A stretch of 64,000 nucleotides of DNA. Source: Mycolicibacterium sp. CBMA 247 (GTDB lineage: Bacteria > Actinomycetota > Actinomycetes > Mycobacteriales > Mycobacteriaceae). The stretch lies in contig NZ_VTGX01000001.1 of NCBI RefSeq assembly GCF_009729095.1, positions 496,001-560,000 of the forward strand. Direction: 5' to 3'. A model generated the notes under the pieces. The model was not told the DNA's origin. It was given only the letters and a program-made list of their open reading frames with translations, and searched no databases. Positions 52,381 through 59,840 of this stretch are shown here, piece by piece (the stretch's first letter is position 1; every line of letters starts with the position of its first letter). Both the position numbers and the translations under genes were made by a program.

Positions 52381-52848
52381 ATGACCATGTTTTTGCCCGC
52401 ACCTGCCGTCGAGGTGTTCAACGCCGACTACAGCCCCCTGGACCGAGTCGATATGCAGGCCGCTGTGTCGATGCTGATGCGCGAGGTGGCCTACGCCCTG
52501 GAGGCTCACGACCCGCCGCGGATGCTGCACTCTCCGAGCACTGCGATCGAAGTGCCCAAGTCGCTGATGCTGGTGCGCTACGCACCGGTGCCGTACCGCC
52601 GCGACCGCGACGCCGCCTCGCGCACCGAGATTCTGCGTCGTGACGACCATCTGTGTCAGTTCGCCGGCTGCGGCGCGCAGGCGACCACGATCGACCACGT
52701 GTTCCCGCGGTCGCGCGGTGGTTCGGTGTCGTCGTGGACCAACCAGGTTGCCGCCTGCGAGCCGTGCAACAACCGCAAGGCCCACCACACCCCAGAGGAA
52801 GCAGGAATGCGGCTGCTGCGCGAACCTTTTCGGCCGGCGCATGTGTAG
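52381..52848 (+). CDS. HNH endonuclease inside the tRNA array
   Basis: Protein of 155 residues from ATG 52381, preceded by a near-perfect AAAGGAGGTG ribosome-binding site. The HNH nuclease domain is at about residues 85-140: LRRDDHLCQFAGCGAQATTIDHVFPRSRGG with CxxxC, the DH pair and later ACEPCNNRKAHHTPEEAGM (CxxC and N...K.HH). This is the compact McrA/homing-type zinc-ribbon HNH fold. It is inserted between a broken tRNA-Gly half and tRNA-Glu. HNH genes are reported companions of mycobacterial tRNA arrays, probably helping the array spread. Confidence 0.9.
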   Translation: MTMFLPAPAVEVFNADYSPLDRVDMQAAVSMLMREVAYALEAHDPPRMLHSPSTAIEVPKSLMLVRYAPVPYRRDRDAASRTEILRRDDHLCQFAGCGAQATTIDHVFPRSRGGSVSSWTNQVAACEPCNNRKAHHTPEEAGMRLLREPFRPAHV

Positions 52849-52892
52849 ACGACGGGGAGCAGACCCATGACAGCCCGGAGAGACGGGCACCT

Positions 52893-52966
52893 GGTCCTGT
52901 GGAGCAATTGGATAGCTCACCGCCCTCTCACGGCGGACGTTACGGGTTCGAGCCCCGTCAGGACTA
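52893..52966 (+). tRNA. tRNA-Glu (anticodon CUC)
   Basis: Acceptor GGTCCTG/CAGGACT (first pair G-U), D-stem GAGC/GCTC, anticodon stem CCGCC/GGCGG with loop CTCTCAC, T-arm ACGGG-TTCGAGC-CCCGT, discriminator A. Complete cloverleaf. Confidence 0.88.
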
Positions 52967-53023
52967 CACACCTGATCCACGAGTCGTCCAGCGGCGAAGG
53001 CAGCCGAGCTGGGCAACTCCCCC

Positions 53024-53105
53024 GCGCCCGTGGCAAAACTGGTAGACGCGCCGCCTTGAGGAAGCTGTGTCAACGTGGACGTGCCGGTTCGACCGGCTGG
53101 GCGCA
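53024..53105 (+). tRNA. tRNA-Leu (anticodon GAG), atypical
   Basis: Acceptor GCGCCCG/TGGGCGC and a long variable arm as in leucine tRNAs; anticodon loop TTGAGGA. The anticodon stem holds only about three pairs and the T-arm GCCGG-TTCGA-CCGGC has a 5-base loop instead of 7, so function is doubtful. Confidence 0.65.
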
Positions 53106-53109
53106 CTGA

Positions 53110-53182
53110 GCCTCTGTGGCGCAATGGACAGCGCATCCGGTTACGAGCCGGAAGGTTGAAGGTTCGAATCCTTCCAGGGGCG
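53110..53182 (+). tRNA. tRNA-Arg (anticodon ACG)
   Basis: Acceptor GCCTCTG/CAGGGGC, anticodon stem TCCGG/CCGGA with loop TTACGAG, T-loop TTCGAAT, discriminator G. Complete cloverleaf; position 34 A would need deamination to inosine. Confidence 0.9.
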
Positions 53183-53227
53183 CGACGCAATATTCGACGG
53201 CTCTACACCGCCTTACCCGGTGACGGG

Positions 53228-53288
53228 GGTTGTGGACTCTGGGTATTCAAGGCGGGGCGGGCGGTTCGAGTCCCTACCAGAACCACCA
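53228..53288 (+). pseudogene. Degenerate tRNA, glutamine-like, with encoded CCA
   Basis: A T-loop TTCGAGT and acceptor 3' strand CAGAACC with discriminator A and an encoded CCA (53286-53288) are present, and GGTTGTG could be the 5' strand. The piece between is too short for a D-arm. GGACTCTGGG resembles the anticodon region of a CUG glutamine tRNA. It seems to be a shrunken remnant; a longer form from about 53208 pairs no better. Confidence 0.4.
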
Positions 53289-53289
53289 C

Positions 53290-53371
53290 GCCGGCACTGC
53301 GCAGATTGTGAGGCGCGCCTGACTGTAAATCAGGTCTTTCGAGTGAGGGGGTTCGAATCCCTCTGCCGACA
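53290..53371 (+). tRNA. tRNA-Tyr (anticodon GUA)
   Basis: Anticodon stem CCTGA/TCAGG with loop CTGTAAA, long variable arm as in class II tyrosine tRNAs, T-arm with TTCGAAT. Acceptor GCCGGCA/TGCCGAC with one C-A mismatch at pair 2. Confidence 0.85.
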
Positions 53372-53407
53372 CAAGGGCCGAACGCGCCAACCCTACTGGG
53401 GCGTAAT

Positions 53408-53480
53408 CGGGCTGTGGCGCAGCTTGATAGCGCATCCGCTTTGGGAGCGGACGGTCGCACGTTCGAATCGCGTCACCCGA
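53408..53480 (+). tRNA. tRNA-Pro (anticodon UGG)
   Basis: D-stem GCGC/GCGC, anticodon stem TCCGC/GCGGA with loop TTTGGGA, T-loop TTCGAAT. The 3' acceptor strand CACCCGA is one base short relative to the 5' strand CGGGCTG, leaving mismatches; the gene may be decaying. Confidence 0.75.
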
Positions 53481-53521
53481 TGAACCGGCCGCCACGGTGG
53501 TCGCCGAAAAAGTATCACCAC

Positions 53522-53594
53522 GCCCGCGTAGCTCAGAGGATAGAGCGCCTGCGTCCGAAGCAGGAAGTCCCGAGTTCAATTCTCGGCGTGGGCA
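53522..53594 (+). tRNA. tRNA-Arg (anticodon CCG)
   Basis: Acceptor GCCCGCG/CGTGGGC, anticodon stem CCTGC/GCAGG with loop GTCCGAA, T-loop TTCAATT, discriminator A. Complete. Confidence 0.9.
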
Positions 53595-53598
53595 CTTG

Positions 53599-53670
53599 GC
53601 CCCTATAGCTCAGTGGCAGAGCTCCCGACTCTTAATCGGGATGTCGCAGGTTCGATCCCTGCTGGGGGCA
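53599..53670 (+). tRNA. tRNA-Lys (anticodon CUU), second copy
   Basis: Acceptor GCCCCTA/TGGGGGC, anticodon stem CCCGA/TCGGG with loop CTCTTAA, T-loop TTCGATC, discriminator A. Better structured than the first tRNA-Lys of the array. Confidence 0.92.
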
Positions 53671-53699
53671 CTCGGGATCCTGGCCGTGAACCGGAAAAT

Positions 53700-53771
53700 G
53701 CGTCCGTAGCTCAGCGGCAGAGCGGCTGTCTCCAAAACAGTTACGCGCGGGTTCGAGTCCCTCCAGGCGTG
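53700..53771 (+). tRNA. tRNA-Trp (anticodon CCA)
   Basis: D-stem GCTC/GAGC, anticodon stem GCTGT/ACAGT with loop CTCCAAA, T-loop TTCGAGT, discriminator G. Acceptor GCGTCCG/CAGGCGT has one C-A mismatch and a G-U end pair. Confidence 0.88.
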
Positions 53772-53837
53772 CACGTCTCCGGTCACCGTGCGGTGGCCGG
53801 GTTCAGAGGTCGCGGCGACGGTCGCGTCCTCGTGCAT

Positions 53838-53918
53838 GGCGCCGTTGCTCTGCTGGCTAGGGGCGACCGGATTTTCACTCCGGGTGCGACGCGGGTTCAA
53901 TTCCCGCCGGCGTCACCA
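53838..53918 (+). tRNA. tRNA-Glu (anticodon UUC), CCA encoded
   Basis: Acceptor GGCGCCG/CGGCGTC, anticodon stem CCGGA/TCCGG with loop TTTTCAC, T-loop TTCAATT. Discriminator A at 53915 is followed by genome-encoded CCA (53916-53918), which most tRNAs of this array lack. Confidence 0.88.
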
Positions 53919-54014
53919 TCACCTATGCCGAAGGCTCGCCCTGCCTTACTGGATCGCCGGCGGCGAATCGGTTTCCGATTGCGGTGACGGCACTTTCCCA
54001 GTGGTGCCGGCCTA

Positions 54015-54087
54015 TGCTCCGTAGCTCAGTTGGAAGAGCTCCGCACTCATAATGCGGCGGTCGCGGGTTCAAGTCCCGCCGGAGCAA
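54015..54087 (+). tRNA. tRNA with anticodon CAU (elongator Met, or Ile2 if lysidine-modified)
   Basis: Acceptor TGCTCCG/CGGAGCA perfectly paired, anticodon stem CCGCA/TGCGG with loop CTCATAA, T-loop TTCAAGT. It lacks the initiator feature of an unpaired first base. Choice between Met and Ile2 is not decidable by eye. Confidence 0.88.
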
Positions 54088-54118
54088 CGAAACACTGGTC
54101 GATGTGGCCGGTGCACAT

Positions 54119-54206
54119 GGAGGGCCAACCCGACGGACGGCGACGGGAACTGTCTTGAAAACAGCCGAGGCGCAAGCCCTTGGGAGTTCGATCCTCCCGC
54201 CCTCCG
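54119..54206 (+). tRNA. tRNA-Ser (anticodon UGA)
   Basis: Class II tRNA of 88 bases: acceptor GGAGGGC/GCCCTCC, anticodon stem with CTGT/ACAG and loop CTTGAAA, long variable arm (CGAGGCGCAAGCCCTTG), T-loop TTCGATC, discriminator G. Confidence 0.92.
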
Positions 54207-54340
54207 CGCGACCGAAACGGCTCACAACCGTGACGGAACGGCCCGGCCGAGTTGCCGGGTGCGGGTGGCTCCGCCTCCGTGCCTGTGAACAGTCGGCGCG
54301 GGGACAGCAGCCCGGTCGTCCCTGTTCGGGCGATCGTCAT

Positions 54341-54415
54341 GGCGTCGGTAGCTCAATTGGCAAGAGCACCCGGTTGTGATCCGGGAGGTCACGGGTTCGA
54401 TCCCCGTCCTTCGCC
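54341..54415 (+). tRNA. tRNA-His (anticodon GUG)
   Basis: Includes the histidine-specific extra G at -1 (54341) facing discriminator C (54415). Anticodon stem CCCGG/CCGGG with loop TTGTGAT, T-loop TTCGATC. The acceptor stem GCGTCGG/CCTTCGC has two T-T/C-T mismatches. Confidence 0.85.
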
Positions 54416-54458
54416 CGAAGCGGCGTGGCGCAGTAGCCACAGTCGCGCCAGACCTTCA

Positions 54459-54533
54459 GCCTCCGTAGCTCAGCGGACAGAGCACCGGCTTTCTCTACTC
54501 CGGGTGGCGCTGGTTCGATTCCGGCCGGAGGCA
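54459..54533 (+). tRNA. tRNA-Arg(UCU)-like gene with an enlarged anticodon loop
   Basis: Acceptor GCCTCCG/CGGAGGC, D-stem GCTC/GAGC and T-arm GCTGG-TTCGATT-CCGGC are intact. The anticodon arm is CCGG(C)-TTTCTCTAC-(T)CCGG: the loop has 9 bases (11 if the C-T pair is open) instead of 7. TCT lies centrally, so an arginine UCU origin is likely. Either a +2 variant or a gene damaged only in its loop. Confidence 0.65.
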
Positions 54534-54657
54534 TACCGCATCGCACACTGTCGAGCTCTGAGCCAACTCCGTCCGCGCCGCGGTACCGCAGGTCGGCTAT
54601 TCGGCGGCGCGAACCGGGTCGTCTTCTTCGCCACTGACGCCGCCCCTGCGTATCGCG

Positions 54658-55371
54658 TCAGCGTCGACCACGGTCGGCTCGGCCCGGTTTGCGGGCGACC
54701 TTGCCCGCAGCGGCGCGGGCGGCCTGCTTGGCCAGGGTCTTCTCCCGTGCGGTGCGTTTCGGTGCCGCCTGGGCCTGCCCGCGCGACGAGCCTGGTTTGC
54801 GGCCCCGCACGATTCCGACGAACTCCTCGACCAGCGCCGGCTGCGGCCCTTCCGGGAAGGCGAGCGCCACGCGGCAGGTGGGAGCGTCGGTGATCGGGCG
54901 GTAGGTGAGGTCCTTGCGGTGATACAGCCGCGCCAGTGACTGTGGAACGATGAGCGCGCCGACCCCTGCGGCGACGAGTTCTATTGCGTCCTCGGTGGTC
55001 TCGGGTCGGTGATCGACCGGGGTGCCGGGAGCGCCCGCCCAGGCGAGGACGTCGTCGAGTGGGAGCAGCGTCGGCTCGCCGTCGAGGTCCGCGGCGGTGA
55101 TCTCGTCGACGGCACTGAGAATGTGGTCGGTCGGCACCACGGCCACCGTTGTCTCCTCGTAGAGAGGGATGACGGCCAGTCCTGAGGTGTCAGCCGGCAG
55201 CCGGAGCAACGCCACGTCGACGGTGCCGGCCCGCACTGCGGCGGCCACGTCCGCCGCGGCGACGGCACACAACTGCAGCGGAACCTCGGGGTGGCGCTCC
55301 GCCCAGATCCGAGCCCACTTCGCGGGCGTCCCGCCGGGGACGTACCCGAGGGTGAGGGAGAGCGGGGTCAC
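54658..55371 (-). CDS. LysR-type substrate-binding domain protein without DNA-binding domain
   Basis: Protein of 237 residues that begins directly with the effector domain (PLSLTLGYVPGGTPAKWARI) where a full LysR regulator would first have a helix-turn-helix of about 60 residues. The periplasmic-binding-protein-like fold is complete: LQLCAVAAADVAAAVRAGTVDVALLRLP, then VAAGVGALIVPQSLARLYH. The last about 45 residues are Lys/Arg/Ala-rich (KRTAREKTLAKQAARAA), possibly a nucleic-acid-binding tail. It is divergent from a DUF5997 gene, a pair that recurs in actinobacteria. Confidence 0.85.
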   Translation of the reverse strand: MTPLSLTLGYVPGGTPAKWARIWAERHPEVPLQLCAVAAADVAAAVRAGTVDVALLRLPADTSGLAVIPLYEETTVAVVPTDHILSAVDEITAADLDGEPTLLPLDDVLAWAGAPGTPVDHRPETTEDAIELVAAGVGALIVPQSLARLYHRKDLTYRPITDAPTCRVALAFPEGPQPALVEEFVGIVRGRKPGSSRGQAQAAPKRTAREKTLAKQAARAAAGKVARKPGRADRGRR

Positions 55372-55399
55372 CGCATCAGGCTACCGATAGGCTGGTGCC

Positions 55400-55786
55400 A
55401 TGAGCAGGCCGAACGCGCAGTCCATGAAACCCGCCACGGCGGCAAAGAAGCTGGACGTGTACTTGCCCGCGACGCCTGCGGAGTTCCAGGAGAACGCGAT
55501 CACCCGCACCGAGCTAGCCGCTCTGCAGGCGGACCCGCCGCAGTGGCTCAAGGACCTCCGCAAGAACGGGCCGCACCCGAAGAACCTCGTGGCAGCCAAG
55601 CTGGGCGTCTCGATCGCCGGTCTCGCGCGCGGCAGCGTCGGGGATGCGCTTACCACCGAGCAGATCGATCAGCTGCTCGAGGAGAAACCGGAGTGGCTGG
55701 TCGCGGAACGCGAGAGCTACCGAAATGTGCTGCGCGAGGAGCGACGCCTGAAGTCGCTGCGTGCGGAGCAGGCTCGCGAGAACTGA
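55400..55786 (+). CDS. DUF5997 family protein
   Basis: Protein of 128 residues from ATG 55400, 28 bases from the divergent LysR-domain gene start. It contains KPATAAKKLDVYLPATPAEFQ, PQWLKDLRKNGPHPKNLVAAKLGVS and a helical acidic/basic end. The middle segment (VAAKLGVSIAGLARGSVGDALT) looks like a small helix-turn-helix, so it may supply the DNA-binding function its neighbour lacks. That is inference; the family has no known role. Confidence 0.8.
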   Translation: MSRPNAQSMKPATAAKKLDVYLPATPAEFQENAITRTELAALQADPPQWLKDLRKNGPHPKNLVAAKLGVSIAGLARGSVGDALTTEQIDQLLEEKPEWLVAERESYRNVLREERRLKSLRAEQAREN

Positions 55787-56095
55787 TCTGCGCCGCGGCC
55801 GGCACTCCGCGCGCGAAGCGCCTCGAGCGTGGGCCTCATGCACGCTAAACCGCTCAAGGGCGTGCACAGCCCCCGGCGTTCGCGGCGCCAGCCCGGCAGA
55901 ACCTGGTGATGGTCGATGACGAGGTGATGCCCGCCGGTGGTACCACAAACTCTCACCGGCCAGGGCGCCGCGCGACCTCCCAGCAGTTGCCGTCGCTTCC
56001 ATGTCGCCAGGAAGTCGAAATCGGTTGATCACCTCCACGCGTGTGAGTGCCCTACCGATCAACCAACGCGCAGAACGTGAGCCAAGTCAGGCTAC
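55787..56095. other. Intergenic, no gene seen
   Basis: 309 bases between the DUF5997 stop and the lipoprotein stop. An 8-bp inverted repeat GGTTGATC/GATCAACC (56023-56030 and 56057-56064) is the only structure noted. Confidence 0.5.
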
Positions 56096-56584
56096 TTAGC
56101 GGCCATCCCTCTTGAGAAACAAGACCAGATCTGGTCCCTGTTGCCGCACTGACATTCTGATTTCATCGTTGCAATACGATGTCGTCACGCTTGTGTCGAA
56201 GCCCAGTGCGCTGAAATCGGGGAGAGCTTCCGCTGCCCAGGTTGTGCATTCTGCGCTATTGATTAGCGGATTCTGTCGTCTTTGTCCTGCGGTTTCATTC
56301 GATTCGATTAAATACTGGCCCTCAAGGTAGTTGTGAAGAAGAACCACTGTCCAGATACCGGGCCGTCCGACGACATAGTCCTCCAACCTGAAGTAAACGA
56401 CTTCGCTTGAGTCAGGCATGGCGATGAGCTTGGCGGATAGAATTCCGATGGCCTCGGTGGGGTCGCGAACTACCTTTCCCTCCACCGCTCCCTTTTGCCC
56501 CGAGCAGCTTGCCACAATTAGTAGCAGAGATCCGAGCGATGCAAGGGCGCTGATCTTAAGAGGTATCTTAAGTCCTGCATTCAT
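56096..56584 (-). CDS. Putative lipoprotein of unknown function
   Basis: About 162 residues from ATG 56584, giving a lipoprotein signal NAGLKIPLKISALASLGSLL with lipobox IVASC. The frame is open further upstream but the signal then becomes internal. The mature part has ILSAKLIAMPDSSEVVYFRL, a strand-rich body and two later cysteines. The DNA is noticeably poorer in G+C than its surroundings, suggesting recent acquisition. No family recognised. It lies between the LysR/DUF5997 pair and the homing endonuclease. Confidence 0.65.
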   Translation of the reverse strand: MNAGLKIPLKISALASLGSLLLIVASCSGQKGAVEGKVVRDPTEAIGILSAKLIAMPDSSEVVYFRLEDYVVGRPGIWTVVLLHNYLEGQYLIESNETAGQRRQNPLINSAECTTWAAEALPDFSALGFDTSVTTSYCNDEIRMSVRQQGPDLVLFLKRDGR

Positions 56585-56846
56585 GGCCACCACATATTTA
56601 AGGGCGGGCAACCAGGTGCTCAGATCGCGCAGTGTGGCCATACGCCGAAGTGTAAGGGCCGAAACGGCCCGCGAGCCCACAATCTTTCTAACGCCGGATG
56701 GCCAGTTATCATACGCATTTTCGCGATTTGCGTGCAAAAACTGGCCATTCGACGTGCGTACTTACAAAATGCCACTCACGCAGCCGGGATCTCCCCCTCT
56801 GGTGACACCAAAGCCTAAGCGGTCCGCGAAGCGCTCGGCGGCGTCG

Positions 56847-57644
56847 TCAGTCATCCCCGCCTGAATCGGTTGGCCGCAGCAGCTGCCGAGCTGCCTTATC
56901 GTCGCGGCAGTGTTGACACGTGTCCTTGAACACTCCCCTGTTCGTATGGTGGCGCGTGTGAGCACTGCGTCGACTCGACGGCATAGGGCGGCCTTTTCGA
57001 ACCGCTGACATCTTGGCGCGCGTTTCTTCGCTCGCACTTCGACCAAAATTGGGGTTTCCAGCGCCTTTCATCTTTTCGGAAAGCTTGGCCTTAGCCCCTT
57101 GCGACATCACATGACCGAAACTGGGATGGTCAGCACCGAACTTCCCGTAGTTCGGATTGTCAGCGCCCACGTTTGTGCCCTTACGCGCAACTGACCATTT
57201 CGCCCGCTGCTCGGCGGAGTGCTCCCGTTGATAAAACGGGTTCTCCTCACCGAATCGGCTGGGAACCCTACGGCCCGTCGATCGAATCCTGGCGGCTTCC
57301 CGCATCTCAGCGGTCCATTCCACGCCCGTCGGCCCAAGTCCGCCGCCCGCGAGGTTCAGCAACGGGTGCCCTTCTTGTCGAAGGAGAGCTATCCACGCAA
57401 TTTCGGCCTCACCAAGCTCGTCGAGTTCGTCCGCCCAGTCCAGGTGCTCCACAATCACGTTGTCGCGATCCTGTTTGCGCAACCAGTCGTAGAACGGCGT
57501 TTTCGTCCCGGCGGCAGCGACCCTCAAGTGCTGTCGAAGCCGTACCTGCGCAGTTTTTGTCGTGAGGCCGACGTACCGGTAGTGAGACTCCGATCGAAGC
57601 CGGACCCCGTAAATCAGGCCTTCGGTCGGTAGTTCGGCTCTCAC
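56847..57644 (-). CDS. GIY-YIG homing-type endonuclease with NUMOD3 repeats, directly behind nrdE
   Basis: Protein of 265 residues from GTG 57644. The GIY-YIG nuclease domain (about residues 8-95) shows LIYGVRLR, YRYVGLTTKTAQVRLRQHL, a catalytic-type Glu in ELGEAEIAWIALL and HPLLNLAGGG. DNA-binding NUMOD3-like repeats follow (ENPFYQREHSAEQRAKWSVA, NPNYGKFGADHPSFG, NPNFGRSASEETRAKM). The C-terminal CQHCRDDKAARQ may hold zinc. This is the architecture of free-standing phage homing endonucleases (Seg/Mob-like), several of which target nrd genes. It starts only 27 bases after the nrdE stop on the same strand. Confidence 0.9.
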   Translation of the reverse strand: MRAELPTEGLIYGVRLRSESHYRYVGLTTKTAQVRLRQHLRVAAAGTKTPFYDWLRKQDRDNVIVEHLDWADELDELGEAEIAWIALLRQEGHPLLNLAGGGLGPTGVEWTAEMREAARIRSTGRRVPSRFGEENPFYQREHSAEQRAKWSVARKGTNVGADNPNYGKFGADHPSFGHVMSQGAKAKLSEKMKGAGNPNFGRSASEETRAKMSAVRKGRPMPSSRRSAHTRHHTNRGVFKDTCQHCRDDKAARQLLRPTDSGGDD

Positions 57645-57671
57645 GGAATCTACGCTGTTAGCGACCGGTGG

Positions 57672-59840
57672 TCACAACATGCAGCTGACGCAGTTTTCCA
57701 CCTCAGTGCCTTGCAGCGCCATCTGGCGTAGCCGGATGTAGTACAGCGTCTTGATGCCCTTGCGCCAGGCGTAGATCTGCGCCTTGTTGACCTCGCGGGT
57801 GTCGGCGGTGTCCTTGAAGAACAGCGTCAGGCTCAGCCCCTGATCCACATGCTGGGTAGCCGCGGCGTAGGTGTCGATGATCTTCTCGTAGCCGATCTCA
57901 TACGCGTCCTGGTAGTACTCCAGGTTGTCGTTGGTCAGATACGGCGCCGGGTAGTAAACCCGACCGATCTTGCCTTCCTTGCGGATCTCGACCTTGGACG
58001 CCACCGGGTGGATCGAGGACGTCGAGTGGTTGATGTAGGAAATCGACCCGGTCGGCGGCACGGCCTGCAGGTTCTGGTTGTAGATGCCGTGCTTGCGCAC
58101 CGACTCCTTCAACAGCTTCCAGTCGTCCTGCGTCGGGATGTGAATACCCGCATCCGCGAAGATCTGCCGAACCTTGTCGGTGGCCGGCTCCCACACCCGC
58201 TCGGTGTATTTGTCGAAGAACTCACCTGAGGCGTACTTCGAGTCCTCGAACCCGCCGAAGCTCCTACCGCGTTCGATCGCAATGAGATTCGACGCCCGCA
58301 GCGCGTGGAACAGCACGGTGTAGAAGTAGATGTTGGTGAAGTCGATGCCTTCTTCGGATCCGTAGTGGATCCACTCCCGGGCCAGATACCCGTGCAGGTT
58401 CATCTGCCCCAGGCCGATGGCGTGCGAGCTGTTGTTGCCCTGCTCGATCGAGGGCACCGAGTAGATGTGGGTCTGATCGCTCACCGCGGTCAGCGCCCGG
58501 ATGGACACCTCAATGGTCTGTGCGAAGTCCGGCGAGTCCATCGTCTTGGCGATGTTGAGCGACCCGAGGTTGCACGAGATGTCCTTGCCCACCTTGGAAT
58601 AGGACAGATCGTCGTTGAACTCCGAGGCCGTGGAGACCTGCAGGATCTCCGAGCACAGGTTGGAGTGGGTGATCTTGCCGGCGATCGGGTTGGCCCGGTT
58701 CACCGTGTCCTCGTACATGATGTACGGGTAGCCCGACTCGAACTGCAGCTCGGCCAGCGTCTGGAAGAACTCGCGTGCCTTGATCTTGGTCTTGCGGATC
58801 CGGCCGTCGTTGACCATCTCGTGGTACTTCTCGGTCACCGAGATATCGGCGAACGGGACGCCGTAGACCTTCTCGACGTCGTACGGCGAGAACAAGTACA
58901 TGTCCTCGTTCTTCTTGGCCAGCTCGAAGGTGATGTCCGGGATCACCACGCCCAGCGAGAGCGTCTTGATCCGGATCTTCTCGTCGGCATTCTCGCGCTT
59001 GGTGTCGAGGAACCGGTAGATGTCGGGGTGGTGCGCGTGCAGGTACACCGCGCCGGCACCCTGGCGGGCGCCGAGCTGGTTGGCGTAGGAGAACGAGTCC
59101 TCCAGCAGCTTCATGATCGGGATGACGCCCGAAGACTGGTTCTCGATGTTCTTGATCGGGGCGCCGTGCTCACGAATGTTGGTCAGCAGCAAGGCAACTC
59201 CGCCGCCGCGCTTGGACAGCTGCAGGGCCGAGTTGATCGAGCGCCCGATCGACTCCATGTTGTCCTCGATGCGCAACAGGAAGCAGGACACCGGCTCGCC
59301 GCGCTGCTTCTTGCCCGAGTTGAGGAACGTGGGAGTGGCCGGCTGGAAGCGGCCGTCGATGATCTCGTCGACGAGCTTCTCGGCCAATTCGGTGTCGCCG
59401 GCCGCCAGCGTCAGAGCCACCATCACGACACGATCCTCGAAGCGCTCCAGGTAGCGCTTCCCGTCAAAGGTCTTGAGCGTGTAGGAGGTGTAGTACTTGA
59501 ACGCGCCGAGGAAGGTCGGGAACCGGAACTTCTTGGCGAAGGCGCGATCCAGCAGCTCCTTGACGAAGTTGCGGCTGTACTGGTCGAGCACCTCTCGCTC
59601 GTAGTACTCCTTCTGGATCAGGTAATCGAGCTTCTCGTCCTGATTGTGGAAGAACACGGTGTTCTGGTTGACGTGCTGCAGGAAGTACTCCCGCGCGGCG
59701 AGCACATCCTTGTCGAACTGAATCTTGCCGTCGGCGTCGTACAGATTCAGCATCGCGTTGAGCGCGTGGTAATCAGTCTCTCCGGGCAGGGCATGCCCGG
59801 GGTTGGTTACAGGCTCTGCAGCTGTGACGGTTGGTGACAC
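57672..59840 (-). CDS. nrdE: Class Ib ribonucleotide reductase alpha (R1E) subunit
   Basis: Protein of 722 residues from GTG 59840 (AAGGA upstream), overlapping nrdI by 34 bases. It reduces ribonucleoside diphosphates with the radical supplied by NrdF. Visible features are [20 protein letters not shown] for the active site, [15 protein letters not shown] (cysteine and glutamate), [13 protein letters not shown] and the C-terminal redox pair CVSC that is recharged by NrdH. Its last 69 codons have a decayed duplicate at 41381-41587, and a homing endonuclease gene follows the stop. The 3' part may have been supplied by the inserted block. Confidence 0.96.
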   Translation of the reverse strand: MSPTVTAAEPVTNPGHALPGETDYHALNAMLNLYDADGKIQFDKDVLAAREYFLQHVNQNTVFFHNQDEKLDYLIQKEYYEREVLDQYSRNFVKELLDRAFAKKFRFPTFLGAFKYYTSYTLKTFDGKRYLERFEDRVVMVALTLAAGDTELAEKLVDEIIDGRFQPATPTFLNSGKKQRGEPVSCFLLRIEDNMESIGRSINSALQLSKRGGGVALLLTNIREHGAPIKNIENQSSGVIPIMKLLEDSFSYANQLGARQGAGAVYLHAHHPDIYRFLDTKRENADEKIRIKTLSLGVVIPDITFELAKKNEDMYLFSPYDVEKVYGVPFADISVTEKYHEMVNDGRIRKTKIKAREFFQTLAELQFESGYPYIMYEDTVNRANPIAGKITHSNLCSEILQVSTASEFNDDLSYSKVGKDISCNLGSLNIAKTMDSPDFAQTIEVSIRALTAVSDQTHIYSVPSIEQGNNSSHAIGLGQMNLHGYLAREWIHYGSEEGIDFTNIYFYTVLFHALRASNLIAIERGRSFGGFEDSKYASGEFFDKYTERVWEPATDKVRQIFADAGIHIPTQDDWKLLKESVRKHGIYNQNLQAVPPTGSISYINHSTSSIHPVASKVEIRKEGKIGRVYYPAPYLTNDNLEYYQDAYEIGYEKIIDTYAAATQHVDQGLSLTLFFKDTADTREVNKAQIYAWRKGIKTLYYIRLRQMALQGTEVENCVSCML

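Noticed and set aside
51740..54540. Prophage tRNA cluster
   Set aside because: No capsid, terminase, portal, integrase or lysis genes are recognised anywhere in the window.
56023..56064. 8-bp inverted repeat as an attachment site
   Set aside because: Short, not repeated elsewhere in the window and not at a block boundary.
58305..59837. 510-codon plus-strand frame inside nrdE
   Set aside because: Antisense shadow of a highly conserved gene; composition is Leu/Val/Asp/Arg-biased with no domain.
57672..59840. Intein or intron within nrdE
   Set aside because: The nrdE frame is of normal length (722 residues) and continuous, with no splicing-domain motifs; the homing endonuclease is outside the gene.
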